Source: Phlyctochytrium arcticum (lineage: Eukaryota; Chytridiomycota; Chytridiomycetes; Chytridiales; Chytridiaceae). Taken from it: a stretch of DNA of 64,000 bases. The stretch is from NCBI GenBank assembly GCA_025602905.1, contig JAHLKI010000001.1, positions 2,170,001-2,234,000 on the forward strand, given 5' to 3'. The position numbers and the translations under genes are program-made. Below are positions 11,162-23,423 of the stretch, one piece after another. Position 1 is the stretch's first letter, and the number at the start of each line of letters is the position of its first letter. The notes beneath the pieces were generated by a model. That model searched no databases, had not been told where the DNA came from, and saw only the letters and a program-made list of their open reading frames with translations.

Positions 11162-12602
11162 TTACAGGTTGCCACTGAATAGAATGAGGTTACTTATTTG
11201 GTCATGTCAAGTTATCGAACAAGGAAACCAAAACTTACATAACGGCAAGAGTAAAGTCAGTGGTGCTGTGGGAACCGCCCAGGTCAGGCGTAAGGACCTT
11301 GCTCTCCTTGATGACCTTCATCAAAGCGTGCGAGATGCGGTTGGCGTGGTCCTCAAGACCCAAGTGGCGCAACATGGAGATGGATGAGATGAGTAGGGCA
11401 GTAGGGTTGGCCGTGTTGCGACCCTGAATGTCCTTGCCAACGTGACGGCAACCGGGCTCAAAGACGGCGTATTCACGACCAAAGTTGGCGCCTGGCACGA
11501 GACCGGGTCCACCGACAATGGCGGCACCGACGTTGGAAAGAATGTTTCCGTACAAATTGCCGCAGACGATAACGTCGAATTGGCTGGGTTTGGACACCAA
11601 CTGCATAGAAGCATTGTCGACAATCATGTCGTTGAACAAAATGCCAGAGCTTTCGTACTTCTTGGCGACTTCTCGGCACACGTTCAAGAAGAGACCATCA
11701 CCCAACTTCATGATGTTGGCCTTGTGGATAGCAGTGACACGCTTGCGGTTGTTCTTCAACGCAAAATCAAATGCGTATCGCGCAATGCGCTCAGTCTTTG
11801 CGCGGGTGACAACCTTGAGAGATTCAACAACTCCGGCAACGGGAGTGTGCTCCAGACCAGAGTATTCACCCTCAGTGTTTTCACGAATGATGGCAAAGTC
11901 AACATTCTTGTGGCGAGTGGGCCAGCTTCCGGGCAGGTTCTGGATGATGGAAGTGGAGGCGTAAATGTCCAAATCCTTACGAAGGAAAACGTTCAGGGAG
12001 CTGTGACCGAGACGGGATACAGGGGTGTAGAGAATTCCTAATCAAATTGAACGGTTAAAACAGATTCGGTTGACGCTAATCTTGTTCGCTGAACCTACCC
12101 TTAAGAGCAACCTTGTTGCGACGAATAGAATCCATGGCCTGCTTCAGAAGTCCCTCGTCCTTCTTGGTGTAGCCAGAAAGGTCAAATTGCTCCCACTCAA
12201 TTGGGACATGGGCAGCTTTGAAGATTGTCTTGACAGCAGTGGCCATCTCAAGACCAATACCGTCACCGGGAATCAAGGTAACAGTGTATTGGCCACCGTA
12301 AACGGTTCCAGCGGTGAAAGCCTAAACATACAAATATGATTATTTTTTGCCCTTGAAAAAAGCTGACCAAGTATAAGGCAATAGCTGCCATACGTACATT
12401 GTCGATGGGAGAGAGAGATGTCCTGGTCTCAACGGTACCAAACGACCGCTGGAAAACACTGCGGGGAGCCAAGACCTAAAAAAAGCCCGAAATTCGCCGT
12501 CAGCCTTCCAAAACTTTTCTAGTATCCAAAAGATCTACATACAGCTGGGCAGCCGGCAACAGCCTGGAGGGTTCGGAAAACGGGAGCTCGTCGTGCAAGC
12601 AT
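11162..12602 (-). CDS. IDH1: NAD-dependent isocitrate dehydrogenase subunit 1, mitochondrial
   Basis: It encodes an isocitrate/isopropylmalate-family subunit for the TCA-cycle conversion of isocitrate to 2-oxoglutarate. The N-terminus (MLARRAPVFRTLQAVAG) is a typical mitochondrial presequence. Family blocks include IPGDGIGLEMA, NVDFAIIRENTEGEYSGLEH, TAIHKANIMKLGDGLF, FDVIVCGNLYGNILSN and GRNTANPTAL. The GLEH...GVVESLKV version of the substrate loop fits the regulatory subunit IDH1 better than catalytic IDH2. Introns lie at the presequence junction (near 12476-12542), in the 12.0-12.4 kb part, and at 11175-11238 just before the last four codons (GNL then stop). Confidence 0.9.
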
Positions 12603-13035
12603 GGTGCTGGGTGGGGATCCTGGGGGATTTTTCGACGATGGATGTTCGAAGAAGCAATCGGCGCGGGAGCAAAAAGTCTTTTCTTCTTGGCAATCGGGCA
12701 GACGGTCGGAGTGCAGACGCGCGGCGGTAGGAGAAACCTCGGATAAGTCGGAAGGGGCGGATGAGGTTGGCGATTGCTTGCTCGGAAAAAGCGTCGGAAA
12801 AGTCGGCGAGCGCTTCGCTTGAAAGAATCTGGCGCCCATTTCGGGACAAATGAATGCGTCGACAGGAACTGTGGCTTGGCACGCTCCAAAGTTCCGACGG
12901 GAGATTGTGGGAATATTTCCTTTTGAAGAGGTCTCCAGTGAGCAAAAGGCAAGAAGTTACTATATGATTTTGTACAGGGTAACAAACAAAAGTAGATGAT
13001 TTTGTACAGGGATGCAGGGAAAGTCTCATTTGCAT
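12603..13035. other. intergenic, IDH1 promoter side
   Basis: No gene was recognised. The sequence lies between the start of IDH1 and the end of the next minus-strand gene, so it should contain the IDH1 promoter and the SDR 3' end. Confidence 0.5.
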
Positions 13036-14268
13036 CTAAGCGTTCACGACCTTGCCGCCGTTGGGATGCAGAGTCTGCACCAAGAAAACATGACATTAAT
13101 GCCCCGAAAGCACCACATCTGGCCAAACATTAAATGACATACCTGTCCACTCATGTAACTGGAATCGTTGGATGCCAAAAAGACAAAGGACGTCGCGACC
13201 TCCACCGGCTGCCCGGGTCGCTTCATGGGTACAACAGAGCCAAATGACTTTTTGCTCTCCTCAGTCATAGTGGAAACGCTAAAAGGTCCCAAAAAGATCA
13301 GACACATAGTCTGCAAAAGATGTGATCCAGCTAATTCTTACATCAAAGGGGTCCAAATGGGCCCGGGGGCCACGGCATTGACGCGGATCCCCTTTTCTGC
13401 CAGTTGCCCAGAGAGCGATCGCGTGAAGGCTACGATTGCGCCTTTGGTGGAAGTGTAATCCAAAAGCGTAGGATGGCCCATGTAGTGGTTGACGGAAGCG
13501 CAGTTGATGATGGTGCTGCCCCGCTTCATGTGAGGAAGAGCGTGCTTGGAAAGGTAAAATTGGGCAAAAATGTTGACTTTGAATGTCGTTTCCAATTGAG
13601 CCCTATGTTGCGGATAAGGGTCAGCCAATCTAACAAATGATAATTTCTTTCACAAAATCACTTACTCTGTTATTTCCTGAATGCTTTCTACTTCCTTTTG
13701 CGTCGCGGCATTGTTGACGAGACAGTCGATGCCACCTAGCTCCTTGATGGTCTTGTCGATGACAGACTTGCATTCCGCCTCGCCCTTGGTAAAGTCGGTT
13801 GGGATAAGGACACATTTGCGGCCCTGGGTGCTGGTCTCAATCTGCTGGCGGGTATCTCTGGCATCTGATTCTTCCTCCGGCAGGTATGAGATGGCCACAT
13901 CAGCCCCCTCCATAGCAAACAGCACGGCAACTGCCCGTCCTGATGATAAACATAGCATTGGTCAACCACTATTCTGTTGTCACACTTTCGACAGTGTACC
14001 CACCAATTCCAGAATCTCCTCCAGTGATCAAGGCCTTTTTGCCCTCCAACTTTCCAGCTGCCTTGTATGTATTGAGGGTAATCTGTCCGTCCTCTGTCGT
14101 GCCAACCTGCTTGGAAGTCAAGGGCTGCGGGTTCATCTTGGACTGCAGACCCGGGGCCTTTTGGTCCTGATGATAGTAACATATTGTTAGTTTCTGAGAT
14201 TCCGTTGCTATATGTTAAGACCAACCTGCATGGGAGGGCTCTGAGTGTAGATCTGTTCGGCAGGCATA
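13036..14268 (-). CDS. short-chain dehydrogenase (YghA-like)
   Basis: It is a classical NAD(P)-binding oxidoreductase with the extended N-terminus typical of the YghA/glucose-ribitol dehydrogenase-like subfamily. It begins MPAEQIYTQSPPMQ, then LEGKKALITGGDSGIGRAVA (TGxxxGIG cofactor loop), ADVAISYLPEEE, DCLVNNAATQ (NNA), the catalytic Ser in INCASVNHY, and Tyr-xxx-Lys in LLDYTSTKGAI. The segments RVNAVAPGPIW and VPMKRPGQPVEVA close the fold; the gene ends HPNGGKVVNA. Short introns interrupt it near 13081-13143, 13279-13342, 13629-13667, 13938-14002 and 14168-14225. The substrate is unknown; relatives reduce small carbonyls or polyols and are often stress-linked. A TATA box lies about 100 nt upstream. 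Confidence 0.85.
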
Positions 14269-14369
14269 TTGTTTTGGTCTCTCAAATGTTTCGTGATATG
14301 TGTAAATAGGTGGGTACTTTGTATAGTATGGTGAAGAAATATTTAGCGAGGACATGGCTGGACATAGTG

Positions 14370-14379
14370 CTTTTATATA
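14370..14379 (-). promoter_or_regulatory. TATA box of the YghA-like SDR
   Basis: The minus strand reads TATATAAAAG, 102 bases before the ATG at 14268. This is a reasonable distance for a fungal core promoter. Confidence 0.5.
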
Positions 14380-14618
14380 TCTCAGAAATCTCGATGGAGT
14401 CGCTGGCCGGAAATCATGGCATCATGAAAGTGTCACCAAAATGTCATACGACGACGCGTATGTCACGTGCCGGGCGGAATTTCACATTCCCACCATGGGT
14501 TTGGGTAGCTCTATGTTGCTAAAGTGATATCCATCTATCATACAAATACATGTCCGGGGATGAGAGAAGCGTCAAGGAACAGGGCGATGGTATTAATGTG
14601 TGCTTAGGAAATATGTAT

Positions 14619-15752
14619 TCAACTAGGAGACGTAGAGTGTTCGGCTGGAGGAACAATTATGACAACCTTGCCTCGGGCTTGATTATTCTTTACATAGTCG
14701 GTGGCTTTTTCAATCTCATTCAAAGAGAACGTACGGTCCAGGTTCAGCCGGTACTCGGACCTATCCAACACACGGTCGACGATTTCTTGGAGAGGAACGC
14801 GACCCAGATCCACGCGATCTACGATGAAATTCGTCAAGTATGTCCCTGAAGGCATTGAGGTGATGGGGTTAAAGCTGGTGGTGGAGCTAGAGTCACCCAG
14901 TGTCCCAGCTAAACAGAGAAACCCACCCGGCGCCTTGAGCGCTTGTAAAGAGTCTGGCAAATTGGCCAGTCCCGTAAAGTCAACGCACTTGTCCGCGCCG
15001 GCAGTGTCAATCACTGGACCATTGCCGGGCACGGGAGTAGCCAGATCTTCAGTAGACGAGAATGTGTCTTTTGTCGCAAACATCATGCGTACATCGTCCT
15101 TCACCCCGCCTTCACGTTCCAGAATGACAAAATCCGATCCGTTATCCGACAAATGTGGGGCCTTTGTTGGATCTCGCGTCGTAGCAGCCACTACCGCCCC
15201 CAATGACTTTGCTATAGTCGCCGTGGCCAGACCTATTGATGTCGTCCCTCCTCGAATCAATAAACGGTCATTTCGGCGCAGATCGAGCGCGTCAAGTATG
15301 CCAAAGGCGGTAATGAAGGTATATGGGATCGCGGCCAGCTTGGCAAAGGTTGCAGAGTCAAGTGGGGAGCCAAGTGTTGGTGGTGTGACTCTCAATGGAA
15401 CCACATAACGGGCAGGAACGGATACAAAACTGGGGAAAACACTTAACCATCATATACCACAAACAAAAATGCGCCGAACATACTCTTTCCATAGTCCATC
15501 TTCTACAGGGCCCAGAACCGCGACGGTTGCACCTACTCGTAGGCCTTTCACTCCACCCGCATCCTCGACTGTTCCAACCGCCTCCAACCCCACCCCTTTA
15601 TCCTTGTCGCCGGGTATCAAGTCCTGACGATTTATCGCAAATGCTCGGACCGCGACCAGAACGTATTTGGCCTGCGCGGCGGGCTTTTCGGCAGTAGTGC
15701 TTACAACAAACTTCCCATCCTTTCCCAAGATGACTGAACGCATAGTAGGCAT
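14619..15752 (-). CDS. MDR-family quinone oxidoreductase-like protein
   Basis: Two exons encode a medium-chain dehydrogenase/reductase. Exon 1 (MPTMRSVILGKDGKFVV, AFAINRQDLIPGD) is the GroES-like part. The intron uses a gtatgt donor and joins LWK-D-FVSVPARYVVPL. The Rossmann part shows IPYTFITAFGILDAL, LLIRGGTTSIGLATA (a GGTTSIG form of the nucleotide loop) and APGGFLCLAGTLG. The end (KATDYVKNNQARGKVVII) is typical of NADPH:quinone reductase relatives. No catalytic zinc ligands are seen, consistent with the zinc-less quinone reductase/enoyl reductase branch. The substrate cannot be stated. The second ATG (15743) is an equally possible start. Confidence 0.8.
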
Positions 15753-15929
15753 AGCAGGCAACTTTAGACACTGATATGTGATCGCTGGAGAACGCGGAAA
15801 ACGCGGATTGTAGTCGGATGTCAAGATTCAAGAATGCTGATGATTCACGTGCAGGACGAAAACTTTGTCACTGTCATGGTGGGAATTGTGAGCGACTTTC
15901 CAGAAAAATCTCAGTGAAAAATAAGGAGG

Positions 15930-18407
15930 ATGCTTCGGTATAAAGCATACTGTACAGCCCGGGGAAAGCTTTGGCCCACCGCACTATTGCATCGGCGGCA
16001 GTTTGCGACCGACATTCAGCCAATTGGTCCGCAGTCAGAGTACTTTCGTCTCATTACCAACAAGTCTATACGGCCCAGTGAAGAGCAATTACGCTTGGTC
16101 GTCCAGGTATACATCGATTTCTTGAAAGATTGGTGTTATATTGTCATATTAAAAGGCCATGCATAGTTGCAAAAGTTATGTGAAGAGTTGATTGATTATC
16201 AACCTCCAGAAATCCCGGGTCGGATGGTAAATATGCAGTGGTGAGGCTAGTAATGTATCGAATGCTCATCAATGACCTATGACAAAGGTCACAAGCTCTG
16301 CTCGGGAGGGTAACAATGAACAATCTGCAGCACCCATCCTGGGCGCATCACCGTCTTCCGACCTGGTTTATGTTCCTTCGATGAACGAGTATTTTGGACC
16401 CAAAGGCCTATGGATCCACGGCAACGTTGGGTGGGGCTCTTCGTCATTCAGATTTGAATTTTAGTCATTGAGTAACAACCCTTAGAACAGGTAAAACCCT
16501 CGCAATGGATCTGTTTTACAACTCGCTCCCGATTTCCCGTAAGAAACGGGTCCACTTCAATGCTTTCACTGTATCGGCTTTTGCCAAACTTCACGCTTGG
16601 AAGTACGTCTCTCCCTTAATTAACCATGTTTGCTCCTGCTAAACAAGAAAACCGCCCAAAGCAATCGGCCACGTCCGCACAATCTGCACGTTACCGAGCT
16701 CGTTGCCCAGGATCTACTGCACGAAGCGTGGCTTCTCTGTTTCGACGAGTTTCAGATTACTGATGTGGCAACTGCCTCAATCATGCGACAGATCCTGCGA
16801 CATATGTTTGTCAAGGGCGCAGTCATGGTAGCGACATCCAATCGAGCTCCAGAAGGTATTTTCCCGCATATATTTGAAGGGTTTAGCGAATCATTGACAC
16901 GGAGGGGCTTCTGTAGACCTGTACAAGGGTGGGTTTCACCGCGAGCATCAAAGTACATTTGTGGATCTGTTACGTGATCGATGTGAAGTTGCCTATCTGA
17001 GAAGCAAGACGGATTACAGGTCTGAGGCATTGAAAGGTAGCTTGTGACCTTTGCAACCTGAAGGAAACGTACTCACCCGTTTATATTTAGAAAACCTCGA
17101 TTCTCCTGATCAAAATGACGAAAAACGGGACGTGTATTTCCTGTAAGTGGCCTCTTCAAGATTGTAGAGACATTATCTAACTATACGACAGACTTGATTC
17201 CGAGGAGAGCGTCCAAAGATTTGTTTTACGCGTTACGGAGGTCCTTGCTGGAAAGACTGGTACGGTGCAACTGAAAGCTCTTTGCCCAGCCGCAAATTGA
17301 CCAACGCGTTTTGGTTAGTCCGCCGCGAGTCGTTTCAATCGTATGGGCGGACAGTCAGCATACCCAAGGCAGCAGGTAACATAGCCATTTTTACATTTGA
17401 TGAATTATGCGGTCAGGTGGGGTTTCTTCTTTCTTTTTCTCCGCTGGAGAGCTGGCTAAACTCTTATGTTGCGTATACAGCCATGGGCACCAGCCGACTA
17501 TCTCCTGCTGTGTTGTTCTTGTCCAACCATCATTCTCCAATCTGTTCCCGTCATGGGCCTTGTACAAAAGAACGAGGCCAGGCGTTTCATCACTTTTATC
17601 GACGCATGCTACGAGAACCGCTGTCAACTGATTCTTTCGGCCGAGGCGGCCCCGGACCAATTGTTTATCACAACAAATGATGGATCCCCGCTCGATAATA
17701 ATGCCAGTGAATCGGCCGATTCGGTGATGCATAAAGAGATGCTGGGTGATTTGCTGGGGATGACGCCGCAGGGAAGTCATGTTGGGCGGGACCGGTTAGC
17801 CATTTTCACGGGGGAGGAAGAGCGCTTTGCGTTTCGTAGAGCAGTTAGTAGATTGTATGAGATGCAAAGTCGACGGTGGGCGACTCTGCAGCACATGCCT
17901 CAGGCTGTGGAATTTGCCGAAGGGGTTGGTAGGGCGTTCGGAGAAGAACCCACTCTTCAAAGCCTGGAAGCCGTTTCATCAGCAGACAATGGAGCTGACG
18001 ATGCGGTTGCCGATTTCATCGCGGCTCAGAGTGCACCATCGCCTGTCTCATCCACCACGAATGACACCACCAAGCGGCGGCATACACCCGCGACCGATGA
18101 CTTTGGCGACGAGGCATCCTTTGCCGGATATCTCAAAATGTACGAACGCTTTAATCCGGATAACGCCGATCCGATCAAGATTTTGGCGGAGCGGGACGGG
18201 AATCGCCCGACTTTTCTATCCCGCCATATATGGTCTTTGGGCGAGTGGGGTTCCAAGGCTGGCAAATGGGGTCAGGGGGTTGCGGCATTTATTCGGCAGC
18301 AGGAGCCTGATTCCGAAGAGGAACAACGCCCGCCTCGGCCGTCAGACGAGCGGAAAGAAGACATTGTACCTAGAGTTCGTCTTCCGAAACGACCCAATCA
18401 TGAGTGA
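15930..18407 (+). CDS. AFG1: AFG1/LACE1-family mitochondrial ATPase
   Basis: This AAA-like ATPase acts in mitochondria in quality control of respiratory complex proteins. The N-terminus (MLRYKAYCTARGKLWPTALL) looks like a presequence. The Walker A motif is split by an intron: LWIHGNVG joins TGKTLAMDLFYN, with the second exon starting at AACAGGTAAAACC. Walker B and the family signature follow as LLCFDEFQITDVATASIM, then VMVATSNRAPE. The C-terminal part (FITFIDACYENRCQLILSAE) is typical; an Ala/Ser-rich insert and a charged tail end at 18407. At least seven short introns are needed. It converges with the next gene, leaving 139 bases. Confidence 0.85.
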
Positions 18408-18546
18408 TTTTTGCACGGCATGATACTGTAGCAGCATACTTGGACATTGCGTTGATAAAAGAAATTAAACAAAAGAAAATCTATGATCGTGCGTGATACG
18501 GGATGAAAAATCAGATACAAATATTCGCCAGTATCAAGTGAAAAAC

Positions 18547-21500
18547 TTAATCCTCCTTTATTTTCTCCTCCATTTGCTCATAATAAGAGTTCATTTGGGC
18601 CTTGACACGGTACAATCCGCTCTTGAGTTTCAAGACTCGCCATTCTGTAGCTTCCACGCGGTCTTCCAACAGACGCCACAGGAAATCAGCACCATCCAAC
18701 CACCAAGTAATGGCTTGACTGATCAAATCCCGGGCATATGCCGTAGCGGTCCAAGCAGGCTTGGCCGTTTCCTGAATTTGCGAGTAGAATGGATGATGGC
18801 TAATCTTGGATTTGACCCAGAGGGAGTGGATCTGCTCGGTCACCAGATGGATTCCAAGGGAAATGTATTTTCGAATATTTTGGGCTCCGAAGGCAACGCC
18901 TTGACGGACCACTGGGGTATACTCCTCAACTTTCTCAATGCCGTTGTCGGTCTGGACCTTGATCCATGGAACGACATGGTCAACGCCAAAGACAATCCCG
19001 TCGTGCCACTCGGACTTGACGCGCTCCACCCAAGGGACAACGTAGAAGTTTCCAAACTCGCTCATGCTGTGATACTGCTCTGATTTCTTGAATTGATTCC
19101 AGTGCTCGTGAACGGGTTGAAGGGTTTTTTGGGCCTGAGACAGGATGGGTGCTGCGATGGGATGTCCATGCTCGACCAGCTTGGCGCGCGTCGTCTCGTA
19201 AATAGGGCCAAGGTGGCGGGCGACTTTACGCTCGAGATGTTTAATGGGTCCAAACTCCAAGGGGCATGAACGGTTGGAACCCGGTTCACAAAGCACTTGA
19301 ATGAAGGTCCGTGTCATGAGGACCGAAAAGAGGACCCACAGTAGGGTACGGAAGCATGATCCGACAATCCCGCGTCTTCGCTTTTTAAGTGTCCGTTGTA
19401 AAGCCTGGGTGAGATCGGTTAGTTTCGGATGCTCCAAAGCCGTAGCTTGTAAAAAGGTTTACCATGATTTCACTGTCAGCCGCAACAATTTCCTCCCAAG
19501 TTGGATCGGGTTCACTCTGGGTAAATGGAGTGGCCTGTAAAATCCCACGCGCTTCTTTAGCCTGTAGCTTCTTTGTGCGCGTTAGCAGCGATTGGTTTAA
19601 TCCTTGCAAAGTTTTGAGAGTTGTCGGTAGCGCAGATGATGACAGAATCTGAAGGGTGGCAAAGTTAAACTTTTTGAGGGTCGTAAATATAAACAAAGTG
19701 GTGTTCTACCACTTTCCAAGGCTTGCTGCGCGGCTTTTGTCGAATTCCATAGTTCAAGCGGCGGAGGAGGTGACGACTTTCAATAATGTTTTTCTGATAG
19801 CTGTCTACCCAGGCGTTCAAAACAATTGAATTGACTGGACGAGTTGTTCGCGTCTTCTTTTCCGAGTGAAGCGGAGCTTTGTCGGCATCTAGTGCGATGA
19901 GACGGATCAGGGCATCGAGGATCTAGCAGAATTCAAGCGTCAGCTCCGAAAGATGGTGCTTATTCGTGAAACTCTACACACCTCGTCACGTATAACCGCA
20001 TCACGCTCCGCTCCGAGCTCACGTAGAGCAGAGAGGAATACTGCATCCAATGGCTCCGAAAATGCAATATGGCCCACATCGCCGCGATTGGCAGGAAAAA
20101 GGCATGTCTAAAAACATGGGATTAGTGTCATCAAGCGCGTCAAACATAAAGCAGCTGCTACCTTAATGGCGTGATGTGCCTTCTGCAATGTTGCGTGTAG
20201 ATTGGATCCTTTCTTCCGACTCTTCAGAGAAGATTGGCGGGCCAACGCAATTCGTGAAAGTGAAATATAATCATCGATGCCAATGCAGGATGAAGGAGCT
20301 GATGCCTTGCTCTTGCCATGCGCCTTGCGCTGCTTGTGCAAACTAGTTTTTTTGTCAGAAATTAGACTGTTGTTTGTGTTTCTGATTAAGGTACGGCTGT
20401 ACAAGTACCAGTTAATAAGGTGGTCCAAGTAATCTACCGCGCTTTGCTGTACGGCAACAGATGCACTCGACGAAATATTTGTATCCGTTCGCTTGACTGT
20501 CGCGCGTGCGCCGCTATCGGCTGATGAGAACAACGGAAGCAAGTACTTCATCCAATCTGAGATGGGGCACAGTGTATAAACAACAGGAGCATCAAGACAG
20601 AATGGCTGCCTTACTTACATTCAATCCCAAGGGGATGCATCAAATCGCTAGATCGCGGGTCTTTGCCTCCCAAGCGTTGCTGAGCGCACACCCACACCAA
20701 GGTATTCCCAACCGCGGGGTTGATTCCCAATTGAGATCGATATTGATCAAAGAGAATGTCTGCTGGAGAGCCGCCCTCATTGTTCTTCGTGGACTTTGGA
20801 CGCAAAAAGAATGAGCCCGGGTTCTCGCGCGCAATTATCTGCACCAGCAGGATGTATCCAATGCTGTTGGGGGTGAACGATACACCGGACGCAAACGCTA
20901 CGAGATATCTAAGTCTATATTCATCACAGTAAAAGAAAGAGTGGACTGCGAACCTTTCTTCTGCAACTCAATCAAATGCTTAACAATCCCCGCAAGATCT
21001 GCTGTCCCATTAGACTTATTCAATGCCTCCACAATGGCACTCATGTTTTCCTCCGACAGATGATTTAAAGGGTCTGTAGAAGGAGTTGAGTCATGGGCAG
21101 GCAAGAGTCATGCAAAAACAGCATCTGTTCAGAACGTACCACCCTTAATCCATCGGTCCAGCACAAAGTTCTTGCCAAAGATGGGAATCAGGGGTTTGAC
21201 GTTTGTTTGGAGAAAGATGGTTTCAACTAATTCCGCGAGTGCCTTTCCGGCCTCGGCAGGAGGCTGTCGCAACATTGTGGACGACAGCGATCTGAGTTTT
21301 TCTGTATCGAGCTAACTAGCTGTCAGTTTTGGATCAACTGTACCCGGAGACCGGAAAATACCTGCTCAATGGGCCGCAGATTTTCTAGCAAAGGAGCTTC
21401 CGCTTTGCTAGCGGAACTAGTCTTATTGGTATCAGGGGTTGCTGCTTGCTTCTTTACGCCAACATTGGGGTCTCTACTGGCCGGTGGAGGCGTTGACTTG

Positions 21501-21788
21501 CGCTCGTCAGACAGCTTGCCGTTCGCAGCCTTCTTCTTGGGTGTCTGAATCGAATTCACTTGAGCCGCAGATGCGACAGCCTCCTTCTCTTCGGGAGTCA
21601 CCACATTGTCCAGGGCACCAAAATACCCTGCAATCCGTGTTTAGTTTTTCACTTGATCAAACCCCGGATGTAAAATGTATGTTTATACCACTAGACACTT
21701 TGGCTGGACTTGCCACGCCCTTGCCGTCGGCAGACGCCAGATCCTTTCCCTTTTTCCCTTGAGGTACCGTTTCCCACGACGAGGTCAT
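18547..21788 (-). CDS. large multi-exon membrane protein, possibly TMEM214-like
   Basis: About ten exons join from MTSSWETVPQGKKGKDL (ATG at 21788) to a C-terminus ending in EKIKED. The N-terminal part is low-complexity and charged, followed by helical segments (LVETIFLQTNVKPLIPIFGK, DILFDQYRSQLGINPAVGN, LDHLINWYLYSRTLIR). A hydrophobic span (TLLWVLFSVLMTRTFIQVL) near residue 30 of the last exon is a probable membrane helix, followed by long amphipathic helices. The architecture and several blocks resemble TMEM214 proteins of the ER, but I hold that identification weakly. The S-G-YFGALDN junction across the first intron (about 21623-21697) is well supported. Confidence 0.6.
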
Positions 21789-22089
21789 TGGTGTTTTCTC
21801 TTTTCTTTGGCCTGGCTTTGGGAGATCTCTGAGATGATTGTAACAAGGAGCTCCATCCAAAAATTGCTCCACGGCCTTGAAAGTTGAAATCCATATTGAT
21901 GTCATGCCGCGTTCCGTGACTTGCGGCACCGTCACACTCGCTATAGAATTTCCAGTGCGTCGGAGCTCAACATTGGGAAAGCTTGGAAGAATCCTCCAAA
22001 ACACCTTCAAGAAGGAAACTCCAAAAACAATGTATGAAAATGATATGTACAAATTTGCATGAGGTACAGTATGAGTGGAATTTACAAAT

Positions 22090-22830
22090 CTACAAAAACC
22101 AGGCAAAGGCTTGGCGAAACATTTGGTCTCCGTCTTGCTCAATGATGCCTCCGTGGCAAGGTACAATCCGCTTGATGCGCCAGTTTTCCGCTACGTATTT
22201 GACATCCTTTCTCATCTTCTCTGCGTCTTTCGTGTTGAGGTAGCGAGAGAAGAATTTGTGGGCCGTAGCGGTGGGTTGCAGTCCGGAGTAGATGGCTCGC
22301 AATATGGGATTGAACGTGTGCCCAGCTGGATATTGGTCAGTTGGAGGCAGGTTGAACAGGAGATCACCGGTCAACAGTGTCTGCGTAGGGCGATGGAAGT
22401 AGAGGGTATCTTGGTTGCCAGAACCGGCAAAGTGCCGATATTCGATTTCGTTCTCAAAACCGTACGTGGGTGCTGGATCAGATTCGCCCATAATGCCGGC
22501 AAACGTGACATCCTTGCGCTTCTCCCGTAAGCCCTTCACACCAATGATTTTTGCGTCCGGCCATCTCTTCTTGTACTCGGATACGTACAGATGGTGAACC
22601 ACATTGGGACAGACCAGATATTTCACGTTTCCCAGTCGCTCCAGTTCCTGGGCGGTCGCGGCATCCAGCTGTGTTGGGGACAGGAGAAAGAGATCGCCAT
22701 TCTGCAGCCTGACGGCAGACATCCGGACTCCAATCGGCAGGATCCCAAAGCGCGAGAAGGGACGGTTGAAGATGGTGATAGACGGATCCAACTGGCGGAT
22801 GATTGTGGTCGCTGTTGCTGGAGAGCTCAT
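22090..22830 (-). CDS. DUF4336 protein (metallo-beta-lactamase-like fold)
   Basis: This is a single-exon, 246-residue protein. Blocks such as GILPIGVRMSAVRLQNGDL, LGNVKYLVCPNVVHHLYV, FHRPTQTLLTGDLLFNLP and IKRIVPCHGGIIEQDG are typical of the DUF4336 family. The VVHHLYV, LTGDLLF and CHGG segments sit where metallo-beta-lactamase metal ligands occur, although the canonical HxHxDH is absent. The function is unknown; the fold suggests a metal-dependent hydrolase or a degenerate relative. It has a clear TATA box about 80 nt upstream. Confidence 0.8.
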   Translation of the reverse strand: MSSPATATTIIRQLDPSITIFNRPFSRFGILPIGVRMSAVRLQNGDLFLLSPTQLDAATAQELERLGNVKYLVCPNVVHHLYVSEYKKRWPDAKIIGVKGLREKRKDVTFAGIMGESDPAPTYGFENEIEYRHFAGSGNQDTLYFHRPTQTLLTGDLLFNLPPTDQYPAGHTFNPILRAIYSGLQPTATAHKFFSRYLNTKDAEKMRKDVKYVAENWRIKRIVPCHGGIIEQDGDQMFRQAFAWFL

Positions 22831-22907
22831 CTTGAAATTGTGCGATGTATTATTTTAACAAAATTGGGAAATTTGTTTAAAAGGTGGGAAGGAAGATGAA
22901 GGTCCGG

Positions 22908-22917
22908 CTTTTATATA
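22908..22917 (-). promoter_or_regulatory. TATA box of the DUF4336 gene
   Basis: The minus strand reads TATATAAAAG, 78 bases before the ATG at 22830, the same string as upstream of the SDR at 14370. Confidence 0.55.
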
Positions 22918-23423
22918 CCAGATGAACGACTGCGCAAAAAAGCCCAGTCTGCGTCATCGGCCGCGGCTTTGCCCGATCGCCGCTCCGATTATCACCGAGG
23001 TGGTGATATCCAGGTGATATCCTACTTTCGGCGGCCTCAAAGACTTTGCAGTGCTTCCGCCCCGACCATTTATTCAAGGGCTCTAGACCGAGTTAAAAAT
23101 CTGCAGCGGCCTGGATGAATTTCAAGGTTGAATTTCAAGGATGAATTTCAGCCAAACTCAACTAGAAAGTTTGCGGATTGCAAGTTGTCAAATTTCTTTG
23201 TATATTACGGTAAAGTACCGGTATCACAAGGAACCGGCAGCAATCTGAAGAACTAAAGAAAAAACATGCAGAATATGAAAAGATATTCTGGAATTTCAAC
23301 AATATAACGGGAATAATGTTGAAGGCAGGATTGAAAAAAATATTTTGGATGCGATGTTCTTAGCTATATAATGTAAAAATGTAGCTGCGCATTACTTGCT
23401 CTTGACTTTCTTAGTTTGAGCCA
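22918..23423. other. intergenic region
   Basis: This is AT-rich sequence with short direct repeats of GAATTTCAAGG/GATGAATTTCA around 23115-23150. No gene was seen. Confidence 0.5.
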